From JABMMZ01 sp964438995 (GTDB lineage: Bacteria > Bacteroidota > Bacteroidia > NS11-12g > UBA955), in NCBI GenBank assembly GCA_964438995.1, contig CAYTMQ010000012.1, positions 51,648 through 115,647 of the forward strand: a stretch of DNA of 64,000 nucleotides. The letters run 5' to 3'. A model generated the notes under the pieces. That model searched no databases, had not been told where the DNA came from, and worked only from the letters and a program-made list of their open reading frames with translations. A program made the translations under genes and the position numbers. Positions 33,285 to 43,300 of the stretch are shown here, in pieces (the first letter of the stretch is position 1; each line of letters opens with the position of its first letter).

Positions 33285-33872
33285 TTACTTTCCAGTACCT
33301 AGTGTTTTTGGCTTGCCTGCACCTGGGTTTGCAGTTGGTTTCTCTTTTAAACCCAATTTGGCTTTTACAAGTGCAGTAATGTCGTAAGCTGGATCAGCAT
33401 ACAACAACATTGAACCGCTGAAAGCTGCATTAGCATTATCTAACACATGGGTATAACCTTTTTCTTTTGCTATTTCTGCCACTGCAGCTGTTACCTTGTC
33501 TTTAATGGGTTGTAATAACTCTATTTGCTTAAGACTTAAACTATCTTGGATAGACTCTTGCATCGTTTGGTATTGCAATTGAGCTGTTTCCATTTGAGAG
33601 TAATAGATTTTTAATCTTGCTTCATTAGGAATAGGCTTAGCTGCCTCGTCTTTTGCTTTCTTTTGAATGCCTAGATAGTTATTTTGAATCTCCATCAATT
33701 GATCATTCAAAGCTTCTCTATATACTTCATAGTCGTTTAATGCCAATTTATAATCTGGCATCAACTCAACTACTTCTTGATAATTTACATGGGCAACGCC
33801 TTGCGCTTTAGAAACACTTGGGATAAAAGAACAAAGTAACAATAAGGTTACGGCTAAAATGTGATTTTTCAT
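33285..33872 (-). CDS. OmpH/Skp family periplasmic chaperone, second copy
   Basis: I start at the ATG at 33872, where MKNHILAVTLLLLCSFIPSVSKAQ gives a signal peptide; the longer frame begins inside the end of the previous gene. The 195-residue protein has the Skp layout: a short beta segment (VAHVNYQEVVELMPDYKLA), long helices of the tentacle (about 50-140), and a final beta/helix region (YTHVLDNANAAFSGSMLLYA). A Pro/Gly/Lys tail follows. Skp holds unfolded outer-membrane proteins in the periplasm. It is the second of two tandem ompH genes. Confidence 0.9.
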   Translation of the reverse strand: MKNHILAVTLLLLCSFIPSVSKAQGVAHVNYQEVVELMPDYKLALNDYEVYREALNDQLMEIQNNYLGIQKKAKDEAAKPIPNEARLKIYYSQMETAQLQYQTMQESIQDSLSLKQIELLQPIKDKVTAAVAEIAKEKGYTHVLDNANAAFSGSMLLYADPAYDITALVKAKLGLKEKPTANPGAGKPKTLGTGK

Positions 33873-33894
33873 TTTTTTTACTAAAAGGTTATAT

Positions 33895-34431
33895 TTATTT
33901 GTCGGATTCTTCTGTTTGAGTAACACCTAACTCGTCTAACACGTCAGAACTTCTGTCGTACTTAGGGTTACTAAACAATATATTCATATTTGCAGATTTG
34001 TCAAAAATAAAGTCTAGGCCATTATTTTTTGCAACTTTTGTAATTGCTGCTGATATTTTATCTTGAATTGGTTTTATTAATTCCTGTCTTTTTTTAAACA
34101 ATTCGCCATTTACTCCAAATTTCTCTTGTTCAAATTTTTTAATCGCGTCTTCTTTTGCTACAATCGCGTCTTCTCTTTCTTTTCTTTGAGTCGGACTTAA
34201 CAAAATTTCTTCCGCTTTGTAATCTTTGTACATCTTGTCTACCTCATCTTTCAAAATCTTTAAATCGTTCTCCCACTTTTGAGCTAATTCATTTAACTGT
34301 TTTTGAGCTGCTTTGTATTCGGTTAATTGACCAAGAATAAAGTCGGTATCAACATAACCAAATTTTTGAGCCTTTGCATTAATAGTAATCAATGACATCA
34401 GTAGCGATAACAAGAATAATTTAGTTTTCAT
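33895..34431 (-). CDS. OmpH/Skp family periplasmic chaperone, first copy
   Basis: A 178-residue protein with a signal peptide (1-21, INAKAQ) and the Skp body: FGYVDTDFILGQLTEYKAAQ, long charged helices, and LDFIFDKSANMNILFSNPKYD before the C-terminus. It is about 22 nt upstream of the second copy, which it resembles in layout but not closely in sequence, so the pair is an old duplication. The bamA gene that usually precedes this pair is not present; queA is next instead. Confidence 0.92.
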   Translation of the reverse strand: MKTKLFLLSLLMSLITINAKAQKFGYVDTDFILGQLTEYKAAQKQLNELAQKWENDLKILKDEVDKMYKDYKAEEILLSPTQRKEREDAIVAKEDAIKKFEQEKFGVNGELFKKRQELIKPIQDKISAAITKVAKNNGLDFIFDKSANMNILFSNPKYDRSSDVLDELGVTQTEESDK

Positions 34432-34527
34432 ATCTTTTTATAAGTGGGTTATTTAGCATTAAACGAATTATGTGCCAAAAATGTTATAAGCAGGCAAATT
34501 TAATTTAAATTTTCTTAATTAAAAATT

Positions 34528-35706
34528 TCAAGGCAAGAGCAATGATGAGTCACCATAACTTAGAAACCTAAAATCATGCGATTTTGCAGCTTCGTAGATT
34601 GACTTCCAATTATCTCCAACAAAGGCTGAAATTAGAAGCAATAATGTTGATTTTGGCTGATGAAAATTTGTGATAATGCCCTTGCAAAATTTAAACCTAT
34701 AGCCAGGTGTAATCATGATTGATGTTGACCCTTTTATCGTTTGCAAGTTCTCTCTTTCCATATAGTCAAGAATGGCCTCTAGACTTGATTTAACATCAAA
34801 ATCAGCAGTTTCATTCAAATATGGAAACTGAAGTATTATTTGAAATTGATCTACATGCATTCTTAAGTTCAATCCAAGATAATAGATACTTTCAAGCACT
34901 CTGCAAGATGTTGTTCCTACCGCAATCACTTTTTTTCCTTGAATCAATTGCTCTATAAGCGACCTATCAATTTCAAAAAACTCTTTGTGCATAGGATGTT
35001 CAGATGCATTTTCAACCTTTACAGGCATAAAGGTTCCAGCTCCAACATGCAGTGTCACAAAATTCATCGAAATATTTTTTCGACGAATGCTGTCTAAAAC
35101 GTCGTCTGTAAAATGCAATCCTGCAGTTGGTGCCGCTACAGATCCCTCAATTTTAGAATAAATGGTTTGATAACGGTTGTTGTCATAATCATTTGCTTCG
35201 TGCTTGATATAAGGAGGCAAAGGCATATTGCCTATATTTTCTAATATCCTTGAAAAAGGCACTCCACTGCTCCAATTAAATTCTACTACATTTGACTCGA
35301 GTCTTTTTAAGCTAACCTCAAAATCTTCTACATCCAAGCTCAATGTTTCGTCAGATTTCCATTTCTTACTATTTCCAATTAAACACTCCCAGGTGGTAGA
35401 ATTGCTTGAATTAAGCGCTGTTCCATGATCTTGTCTATATGGCTGAAGCAAAAAAACTTCAATATTTGCACCATTGCTATTCTTTAAAAACAGTCGAGCT
35501 GGTATTACTTTGGCATTATTGAAATACAAAGCCATACTATCATCTAAAAAGGTACTGGCTTGATTAAAAACAGACACATCAATTTTCCCATTTCTATAAA
35601 CGAGCAGTTTACTACTATCTCTAGGTTCAGCAGCCGATTGAGCAATCATTTCCTCTGGTAGCTCGTAGTTGTAATCTTCTATAGGAATATTTGGTAAAAC
35701 AGACAT
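34528..35706 (-). CDS. queA: S-adenosylmethionine:tRNA ribosyltransferase-isomerase
   Basis: A 392-residue enzyme of queuosine synthesis. It moves the ribosyl part of SAM onto preQ1 in tRNA, forming epoxyqueuosine. The family motifs are present: NNAKVIPARLFL, VAAPTAGLHFT, TLHVGAGTFMPVK and TNFHQPKSTLLLLISAF. I use the ATG at 35706, because the codon before it is a TTG inside the upstream stop. Its first base overlaps the rdgB stop by one. No other queuosine gene is in the window. Confidence 0.96.
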   Translation of the reverse strand: MSVLPNIPIEDYNYELPEEMIAQSAAEPRDSSKLLVYRNGKIDVSVFNQASTFLDDSMALYFNNAKVIPARLFLKNSNGANIEVFLLQPYRQDHGTALNSSNSTTWECLIGNSKKWKSDETLSLDVEDFEVSLKRLESNVVEFNWSSGVPFSRILENIGNMPLPPYIKHEANDYDNNRYQTIYSKIEGSVAAPTAGLHFTDDVLDSIRRKNISMNFVTLHVGAGTFMPVKVENASEHPMHKEFFEIDRSLIEQLIQGKKVIAVGTTSCRVLESIYYLGLNLRMHVDQFQIILQFPYLNETADFDVKSSLEAILDYMERENLQTIKGSTSIMITPGYRFKFCKGIITNFHQPKSTLLLLISAFVGDNWKSIYEAAKSHDFRFLSYGDSSLLLP

Positions 35707-36284
35707 CAAATAAAAGGTATAAAATCCAACAGTTTGGCGACTGCCATTTCCCTGTGACTAATGGCATTTTTTTCATCAGCACTCATCTCAGCAAAGGTTT
35801 TGTCAAATCCATTTGGCATAAACACTGGGTCATAGCCAAAACCATTATCACCTCTAGGCTCTAAAGTAATTACACCCTTCACTTCTCCTTCAAAAAACAG
35901 AGTTTTATCAGCAGTTTTCAGGCAAATGATTGTAACAAATCTGGCAGATCTGTCTTTTTTACCTTCAAGATTTTTCAATAAAAACTCGATATTTCTTTGA
36001 TGATTGACAGGTTCGCCCGAGTATCTGGCACTTTTAACTCCAGGTTGTTTGTTTAACGCCTTTACCTCTAATCCACTATCGTCGGCAAAACAAGGTTTAC
36101 CAGTAAAATCAAATATGGCTTGAGCTTTGATTTCGGCGTTGTCTTCAAATGTTTTACCAGTTTCTTCAACATCTTCAGTAAATCCAACATCTGAAGAACT
36201 TAACAATTCCATGCCTTCTGGCAACATCGCTCTAATTTCATCGAGTTTATGTGCATTGGAAGAGGCAAATACTATTGATTTCAA
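35706..36284 (-). CDS. rdgB: RdgB/HAM1 family XTP/dITP diphosphatase
   Basis: A 192-residue house-cleaning enzyme that hydrolyses non-canonical purine NTPs to the monophosphates, keeping them out of DNA and RNA. Seen are FASSNAHKLDEIRAMLP at the start, CFADDSGLEVKALNKQPGVKSARYSG (metal and substrate loop), GYDPVFMP and the ISHREMAV end. It lies between the hypothetical gene at 36291 (6 nt upstream) and queA (1-nt overlap) in one operon. Confidence 0.97.
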   Translation of the reverse strand: MKSIVFASSNAHKLDEIRAMLPEGMELLSSSDVGFTEDVEETGKTFEDNAEIKAQAIFDFTGKPCFADDSGLEVKALNKQPGVKSARYSGEPVNHQRNIEFLLKNLEGKKDRSARFVTIICLKTADKTLFFEGEVKGVITLEPRGDNGFGYDPVFMPNGFDKTFAEMSADEKNAISHREMAVAKLLDFIPFI

Positions 36285-36290
36285 AATTAT

Positions 36291-36800
36291 TTATGCTTTT
36301 TTAACCATGCCAAACATACGTTGAATAAAGCTCCACAACACTTTTTTGGCATTCACATCCTTTTCGATTTTGTCCATACTGTCTACATAAATGATTTTAC
36401 AATCATCAATCACAGCACCACCATTAAACTTACATGACACGTCCATTGCATGAGGATCAACTCCCCAGAAAATGCAGTACTTCGGACTAAACAAATGGAC
36501 GATATTCTTCCATTTTAAGCCTTTATAGTCCTGTATATTAATAACGCAAAAACCATCAGCATCCATTTTTATTCTATCTGTCTGAATAGCATTGGTCATT
36601 CTAAAAAAGAAGTCTTTTTGTTCAGGTGGAATCATTTCTTCATGTGGATGAGAAACAATATTTAAAAACCTGTATTTGTTGCCCCCTTCCGACGGAATCG
36701 ACTCATACCACTTAGGTTCGTTGATGATATACAATTCTTCTCCGAGAAATAGATTGATATGTTCAGGATAATTTTCGGAAATTATTAGGTTTTCATTCAT
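36291..36800 (-). CDS. Conserved protein of unknown function, first gene of the rdgB-queA operon
   Basis: A 169-residue soluble protein that I do not recognise. It has no signal peptide or membrane segment. It shows an alternating helix/strand layout with EQKDFFFRMTNAIQ, GFCVINIQDYKGLKW and HLFSPKYCIFWGVDP, then a basic helical C-terminus. The overall order slightly recalls small uracil-glycosylase-like or DNA polymerase psi-subunit folds, but this is only impression. Position before rdgB and queA suggests a nucleotide or nucleic-acid link. Confidence 0.65.
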   Translation of the reverse strand: MNENLIISENYPEHINLFLGEELYIINEPKWYESIPSEGGNKYRFLNIVSHPHEEMIPPEQKDFFFRMTNAIQTDRIKMDADGFCVINIQDYKGLKWKNIVHLFSPKYCIFWGVDPHAMDVSCKFNGGAVIDDCKIIYVDSMDKIEKDVNAKKVLWSFIQRMFGMVKKA

Positions 36801-36811
36801 ATAATTTTTTT

Positions 36812-36826
36812 ATTTGCATCGCAAAT
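36812..36826. promoter_or_regulatory. Palindrome between divergent genes, overlapping the ilvE start
   Basis: ATTTGC and GCAAAT flank ATC, a perfect 6-bp inverted repeat; its right arm includes the first two bases of the ilvE ATG (36825). It lies in the 24-bp gap between start codons of the rdgB operon and ilvE. It may be an operator or chance. Confidence 0.35.
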
Positions 36827-37904
36827 GAGCCTCAAAATTACAACAAATCTTGTCGAAGAATCAAAAATTTCTTCATTTGATCCCGATAATATTGTTTTTG
36901 GTAGAGTATTCACCGATCATATGTTCTCTTGCGACTACATCAACGGAGAATGGACCAATTTCAGAATCGACCCTTTTGGTAAAATTCCTTTAAGTCCAAC
37001 CTTATCTGCTCTGCATTATGGTCAGGCTATTTTTGAAGGCATGAAAGCCCATAAGAATGAAGAAGGCATTGTGACCCTTTTCAGACCACTTGAAAATCTT
37101 CACAGATTAAACAAATCAGCAATCAGAATGTGTATGCCTACTCTTCCTGAAAACATCTTCATGGAAGGCATGCAAAAACTGATTACCTTAGATAAAGATT
37201 GGATCCCAACGAAACCAGGAAGCTCTTTGTATATCCGTCCGTTTATGTTTGCAACTGACGACTATTTAGGTGTAAAACCTAGCGAAAACTATAGCTTTAT
37301 GATTTATGCTTGCCCTGTAAACGCTTATTACAGTCACGCACTTAAAGTAAGAATAGAGGAACAATATACAAGAGCAAGCAAAGGTGGTGTTGGTGCTGCA
37401 AAATGCGCTGGAAACTACGCTGCATCTATGTATCCAACAAAATTGGCACAAAAAGAAGGTTTCGACCAAGTATTGTGGACAGATGGCGAACACCACCAAT
37501 ATCTAGAAGAAACTGGCACATCAAACGTATTTGTTATTACGAACGATGCTATTTATACCCCAGAATTAAATGACAGCTTATTGGCAGGTATCACTAGAGC
37601 TTCAATCATTGAGTTGTTGAAAGATATGGGTAAAACTGTTGTTGAGAAAAAAGTGAGCGTGAACGAATTGATTCAATGGCATCAAAGTGGTGAATTAAAA
37701 GAAATGTTTGTTTCTGGTACTGCTGCGACCGTTACCAATATTGAACTTTTCAACTATAAAGGCATTGACTATCCTGTTAACGCTTCAAATAATTTATTGA
37801 GCAAAGAGATTTTATCTGAATTCAACAACATTAAAACACTTAAAACTCCTGATAGATTTAATTGGATGACTTTGGTAAACGAATCAGAATTCATCACCCA
37901 ATAA
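36825..37904 (+). CDS. ilvE: Branched-chain amino acid aminotransferase
   Basis: A 359-residue PLP enzyme (fold type IV) for the last step of Val, Leu and Ile synthesis and the first of their breakdown. Motifs include LHYGQAIFEGMKA, the catalytic Lys in GVGAAKCAGNYAAS, QYLEETGTSNVF and LAGITRASIIELL, plus VSGTAATVTN near the end. It is transcribed with ruvA, 1 nt downstream, and divergently from the rdgB operon. Confidence 0.96.
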   Translation: MSLKITTNLVEESKISSFDPDNIVFGRVFTDHMFSCDYINGEWTNFRIDPFGKIPLSPTLSALHYGQAIFEGMKAHKNEEGIVTLFRPLENLHRLNKSAIRMCMPTLPENIFMEGMQKLITLDKDWIPTKPGSSLYIRPFMFATDDYLGVKPSENYSFMIYACPVNAYYSHALKVRIEEQYTRASKGGVGAAKCAGNYAASMYPTKLAQKEGFDQVLWTDGEHHQYLEETGTSNVFVITNDAIYTPELNDSLLAGITRASIIELLKDMGKTVVEKKVSVNELIQWHQSGELKEMFVSGTAATVTNIELFNYKGIDYPVNASNNLLSKEILSEFNNIKTLKTPDRFNWMTLVNESEFITQ

Positions 37905-37905
37905 C

Positions 37906-38493
37906 ATGTACGAATTTATTGAAGGCTCCGTTGAACAGGTAAATCCAGCATTTGTTGTAATTAACAATGGAGGAATAGGATATCATATCCTTATTTCAAT
38001 AAATACCTTCGAACAGATTAAAAACCTTAAACATTTAAGACTATTTGTGCATCAAGCCATCAAGGAAGATTCACATGCCTTATTTGGTTTCTTTGAAGAC
38101 TCAGAAAGAGAACTATTTAGACTTCTAATTACTGTTAATGGCGTTGGTACTAACACTGCCAGAATGATACTTAGCGGTCAGTCTATCGCCTCGATTTTAA
38201 GTGCTATAAGCAATGGGAATTTAGCCTTGTTAAAAGCGGTTAAAGGTGTGGGACCAAAAACTGCGCAAAGAATCATCATAGAGTTGCAAGACAAAGTGAG
38301 CAGATTTATGGCATCAGACAAATATGAATTGAATGGCAAGCCTGTCAACAGAGTGTATGATGAGGCCCTTCAAGCTTTGCAGGCACTTGGTTTTGCTAGA
38401 AATGCATCTGAAAAAGTGATTTCAAAAATCCAAGACCATGACCCAAATCTTACTATCGAAGACATCATCAAACAAGCATTAAAATTGCTTTAA
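37906..38493 (+). CDS. ruvA: Holliday junction branch migration protein RuvA
   Basis: A 195-residue DNA-binding protein that, with RuvB, moves Holliday junctions. It has the N-terminal OB fold (MYEFIEGSVEQV), the helix-hairpin-helix pair (LITVNGVGTNTARMIL and LKAVKGVGPKTAQRIIIEL) and the C-terminal RuvB-binding domain (DEALQALQALGFAR). It starts 1 nt after ilvE and overlaps the YiiX-like gene by 4 nt (convergent). Confidence 0.97.
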   Translation: MYEFIEGSVEQVNPAFVVINNGGIGYHILISINTFEQIKNLKHLRLFVHQAIKEDSHALFGFFEDSERELFRLLITVNGVGTNTARMILSGQSIASILSAISNGNLALLKAVKGVGPKTAQRIIIELQDKVSRFMASDKYELNGKPVNRVYDEALQALQALGFARNASEKVISKIQDHDPNLTIEDIIKQALKLL

Positions 38494-39158
38494 CGTCTCC
38501 TTACCTCAAACAACAATTTTGAATTAAAAATATCTCCAGGAGAAACCACTTTTTCTTCTAACGGAATTTTATTTCCATACCTCTGTTTTAATATTTTTTT
38601 CACTACAGCATTGCTTAGATCGTATGATTTCAAAGCATTTAATGGCGACAATTCTAATCCCACTTTTCTGTAACATTTCCAAACCAATTCACTGCAGTAT
38701 AAGGCATCATCTTTCCAATTAAAGTATGGGTCGTAATTCTTGTTGAGTTGTGTATTTAAATACGTGCGAATATGAGCCAAATTGTCCATCGTTAAGGAAC
38801 TATCAGCTTTTACCAACCTCTTTATGACATATTTTTCACTATCCCCTTGATGGATAAAACTCTCAAGTGTCACTTTTCTTACGGGCTGAACAGCTTCATA
38901 TACCATCCATTTTCCATCAACTTTAAAAATAACACCAACGTGTGTGAATGTTGATTTTGTAGCTAACTGTATCGCTAATCCTTGACCTTCTATACTTGTT
39001 TGAAATATCAAGTCCCCATCTTTCAAAGAATCAATAGCATTTGATGAGGTTATAATTTTTGCTGTTTTGTGTAATTTTTTCAGTTTTATATTGATAGCAA
39101 CCAAACTGCTTACTACAACAATAAAACTTACTAAAGTCAGCCAAATTCTTTTGTGCAT
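38490..39158 (-). CDS. YiiX-like permuted papain-fold hydrolase
   Basis: A 222-residue protein with an N-terminal hydrophobic helix (5-25) acting as membrane anchor or uncleaved signal. The body has the permuted NlpC/P60-like arrangement of the YiiX family: LKDGDLIFQTS, TKSTFTHVGVIFK (catalytic His), VYEAVQPVRKVTLESFI and LYCSELVWKCY (catalytic Cys). Related enzymes cleave amide bonds in peptidoglycan peptides or lipids. The substrate is not known here. It lies 39 nt after the radical SAM gene on the same strand. Confidence 0.9.
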   Translation of the reverse strand: MHKRIWLTLVSFIVVVSSLVAINIKLKKLHKTAKIITSSNAIDSLKDGDLIFQTSIEGQGLAIQLATKSTFTHVGVIFKVDGKWMVYEAVQPVRKVTLESFIHQGDSEKYVIKRLVKADSSLTMDNLAHIRTYLNTQLNKNYDPYFNWKDDALYCSELVWKCYRKVGLELSPLNALKSYDLSNAVVKKILKQRYGNKIPLEEKVVSPGDIFNSKLLFEVRRR

Positions 39159-39197
39159 GCTTTAATAACGCAGAAACACTTACTTTATGATATGTAT

Positions 39198-40271
39198 TCA
39201 TCGATTTCTGTACATAGTACATCCTTGACAGGGTTTAGGTATCATGGCATCTTTCTCCCAAGCATCAATAATTTTTGCTCTTCTGGAGTTCAAGACCTTT
39301 ACATCTTCTTCAATATTACCAAGCTTTAAGGATGTATCTCCTGGCATTTCCGAAATCACACAACCATCTGCCCACACATTGCCATCTGCGGCAAATCTTG
39401 TTTTATACAAATAGGCACAAGCTTTAGATTTGTCCTTAACCTCATCAGAATAATAATTAAGAATTGCATTTCTTTTGTATCCATCATTGCTCCAATAATG
39501 AGACGAGTGTGATATATAAACAAAAGGATATCGTTTAGGATTAAACAAATTCATCGCCCTGTCCATATCAACTAATTCGTCGGATTTCAGTTTAACATGT
39601 ATGTGTAGTCCGATACTTCTTTTGGACAGAATTAGTTCTTCTATCAATTGGTGAAGATTATCCAATACTTTATCAAACCTATCAACTTGATACAATTGCT
39701 TATAATCTTCTCTAGTATATCCTCCGATAGAAAAATACATTTGTGACAACTTTTCTTCGGCATCTCTTTCTAACACATGTATCAGTCGCTTTCTACCATC
39801 TTTATCCAATTCAATAGCATTGGTAAACATTGTCGCCCTTTTAACTGATTTCAATTGCAACACTTCGAGCATGAATGTATCCCACTCTGGATGTAGTAAT
39901 GTGTCTCCAGTTGTAGGAGTAAAGCTAACCATAGACCCATTAAATTGGGGCATCTGAGCTTTTACTTTTTCTAAAACCTCTCTCGACATGTGCATGAATT
40001 TTTTGTCAGTTTTTAACATATCCGGGTAAGGACAAAACACGCATCTGGCATTGCAAATATTGCTGAGTTCAAACTCAATAAATTCGTTACCATTTGTTCT
40101 AACAATAATAAAGTTGCAAAGACTTATAACGGGTTTTAAAAAGGGCCATTGAAGGTACTTTTTAGAGACAATTTTTCGGCATTTTGTAGTAAAATTTGAC
40201 ACAAAATTTGCTTGAGACGAAGGCAATTTTTCAAGTAATTTTTCAAGAAGTATTTTAAGCTTTTGTTTCAA
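39198..40271 (-). CDS. Radical SAM protein with SPASM-type C-terminus
   Basis: A 357-residue cytoplasmic enzyme. The 4Fe-4S motif CNARCVFC is at residues 73-80, in ELSNICNARCVFCPYPD. FTPTTGDTLLHPEWDTFM is the GGEP-like strand, and the C-terminus has the extra cysteines of a SPASM domain (CAYLY, DGCVIS, KPCQGC). SPASM enzymes modify peptides or act as dehydrogenases; the substrate is unknown. No precursor peptide gene is seen next to it. It is divergent from the large glycosyltransferase gene, about 108 nt away, so a role in surface glycan or peptide modification is possible. Confidence 0.88.
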   Translation of the reverse strand: MKQKLKILLEKLLEKLPSSQANFVSNFTTKCRKIVSKKYLQWPFLKPVISLCNFIIVRTNGNEFIEFELSNICNARCVFCPYPDMLKTDKKFMHMSREVLEKVKAQMPQFNGSMVSFTPTTGDTLLHPEWDTFMLEVLQLKSVKRATMFTNAIELDKDGRKRLIHVLERDAEEKLSQMYFSIGGYTREDYKQLYQVDRFDKVLDNLHQLIEELILSKRSIGLHIHVKLKSDELVDMDRAMNLFNPKRYPFVYISHSSHYWSNDGYKRNAILNYYSDEVKDKSKACAYLYKTRFAADGNVWADGCVISEMPGDTSLKLGNIEEDVKVLNSRRAKIIDAWEKDAMIPKPCQGCTMYRNR

Positions 40272-40378
40272 ATTATAATTGGGTCGCTACTTTACCGTAG
40301 GATGCCTCAAAGATACGGATTTGGTTAATATCTAAATTTCGACTAATTTTCCACCTTAAAGTAAATTGTCAAAAACGC

Positions 40379-43300
40379 ATGGCTAGCAAACAAACAGGAG
40401 GAGATACCGTTACTTCTAACGGCACAAACACAGCTGTTTTTATCACATCTTTTACATCGAATAAATCCACAATTGCGGCAATCAAGCAATTGGCAGATAT
40501 CTGTTTTAAACCAAACATTCCTTTAACGCTTTTTGTTGCAGGCAATATCAAAGACAATACAGTTGATGAGCTTGTTAAGGATGGCAAAATCATAGCTTTT
40601 AATGGCGACTTTGATGAGAACATTAAAAATGTTTGCCCTATTGCATTTCCTTTGGCTTGTGATGTGAATGCGGCAAGCAAATGGATAACCAATTCAAATA
40701 AATTTTTTAATGGAAAAAACATTTTGGTTTCAAACGGCAAAGCACACTCTAATGCTGGCTACCTTGAAAAATATCTATTGTATTGGTCGAACTTTTGGCA
40801 AAAATTATTCACTGGCGCAGATGCTAATATGGTCGGATCTGAGCTTTGCATACTATCGAAAGACGATTTCAAAAACATCGTTTTAGATAAAAAAATCAAT
40901 GAAACTTGGCAAATTGCAGCACTTGCAGACAAACATGACAAATGCACAAAAGTTGGTTTCGATTTACCAGTAAAAAGTGTAGGATTTGGCTCAAGTTTCA
41001 AACATTTACTTCTAGGTAAATTAGGTGGATTTAAAGCATTATTCAATGCATTCATTAAAGCGCCCAAATTGACCAATGAAGAAGATTCATGGACCAATAT
41101 CAATAGCAACAAATACAAAAGGGTATTTGGTTTTAGTTCCTTGGTGCTATTTGTCTTAATGCTTTTTATTAGCTACGACTACAACATCACCTGGGACGAG
41201 CCCAACCACAACAATTACACTCAAGATGTAGTAGATTATTACTCATCTTTTGGTAAAGATACATCTGTCTTTGATGAAACATCTGAAATCCACAAAGACA
41301 ACCATTCAAACAAATTTTACGGCATGGGCATAGACGTTATCAGCTCTGCTATCAATAGAATACTTGGTGTAAATGAAACCGTAGACACATCTAATATCCT
41401 TTCAATAACTTTTACTGGAGCTTTTTCTCAAACCAGCAGTGATACCATGTACAACAACCAATACAAAAGGTATGTTGTAGATAAAAACGGCAATATCACG
41501 CTTAAAAACATTGGTCTTGTTTATGTTAAAGACAAAACAATAGCAGAGGTAAAACAAAGCATTAATGACAAACTATTAGAAGCAAACATTGAAGCAACAC
41601 CAAGTGTTGGCTTTTACAGCTTTAAACCACATCATGCCGAGTTTATTACCAGACATACATTGAATACCATAACTGGTTTTTTAGCCATACTTTTTGCAGC
41701 ATTAGCTGTAAGATTATTAACTGGATGGCTGCCGGCAATTGTAACTTTAATTGCATTAACTTGCTCTCCATCGTTTTTCGGACACAGCTTCAACAACCCA
41801 AAAGATATTCCATTCGCAGCTGGCTATATCATTTCACTTTACTACATTTTAAAGCTACTAAAAGAATTGCCAAATGCCAAACATCAAACAAAAGTCATGT
41901 TGGCCTTAGCTATTGGATTCTCAATTAGTATTCGTGTTCAAGGGATACTTCCATTGATATTCATGGGTATGTTTATGTTCATACATTGGGCAATGAACAA
42001 CATGGGTAAAAAAGACAATCAATTCTTAAAATATCTCAAAATAGGATTAACAGTAGGTATTGTGGGATATGTATTGGGAATATTGTTATGGCCTTTTGCT
42101 TTGAGAAGTCCTATTTCTAACACTTTACGAGCATTAACCGAGTTTGATCAATTCCAATTCTTGACCTATTATGAGTTGTTTGATGGCGCAAGAATGTTCG
42201 ACAAACCTTGGTATTACGAACCAAAATTGATTGCGCTTACTGCTCCAATTGCCATATTAATTGGTCTTGCCCCAGCGTTATTGCTTGGCTGGAAATCTGA
42301 AAAAACACAGAGAATGATGTTTATAGTATTGGTATTTGCAACATTCTTCCCTACTGCGTATATCATTTACAAAAAATCTTATGTTTACAATGGTTGGAGA
42401 CATTTTATATTCATTTACCCTTCATTGGCAGTAATTGCAATGTATGGCTGGTATAAGCTCATTTCTTTATTTAAAAATACTAAAGTGGTTACAATTTCAT
42501 TTGTTGTGATTGCTTTGTCTTTTGCAAAACCTGCTATTTGGAGTATAGTCAACCATCCATATGAGTATATGTATTTCAACGAACTTGCGGGTGGAGTAAA
42601 AGGAGCAAGCGGCTTGTATGAGTTAGACTATTGGAACCAAACGCCTAGAGCAGCTTTTAAATGGTTGATAGAAAACCATCCTGAAGTTAAAAATGGCAAT
42701 ATAAAAATATCCTCTAACAACATTCAGGAAGCATTAAAAACGTATAATGTTGATGGTAAAAATGCTAAGTATGCTTGGACAAGAGAATATGAGTGGGCTG
42801 ATAATGACTGGACATACGCCATTTGGACGACTAGAACATTGTCTAGAAGTCAGATTGTTGGTGGTTATTGGCCTCCAAAAGGCACTATTCATGAAATAAA
42901 AGTGGATGGAGTAACCGTTGCTGCAGTTGTAAAATCGAACAACAACTACAGTTATTTGGGTAAGAAATTTTTGAAGAGCAATATGGCTGATTCTGCCTTG
43001 TATTACTACAGCAAAGCTTTTGAATACAACCCATTAGAAGAAGAATATGCAAGAGGCATTGCCGATGCTTGCAAACTTGGCAATAAATATGATTCTGCAG
43101 TGATGTTTTACAACAAAGCCATTGCTTTAAGAGATGGCAACTACGAAGCGCTTCAGAGTTTGGGTGAGTTACAATTTTATAAGGCATATCAGAACCAAGA
43201 GGCACCAGACAAAAAGTTGGCAGACCTTGCTTTTTCAAACTTAGCATTGGCTTATAAATTTAAGAAAAACTCTTCTGCTCCGCTGTACATGGGTGAAATT

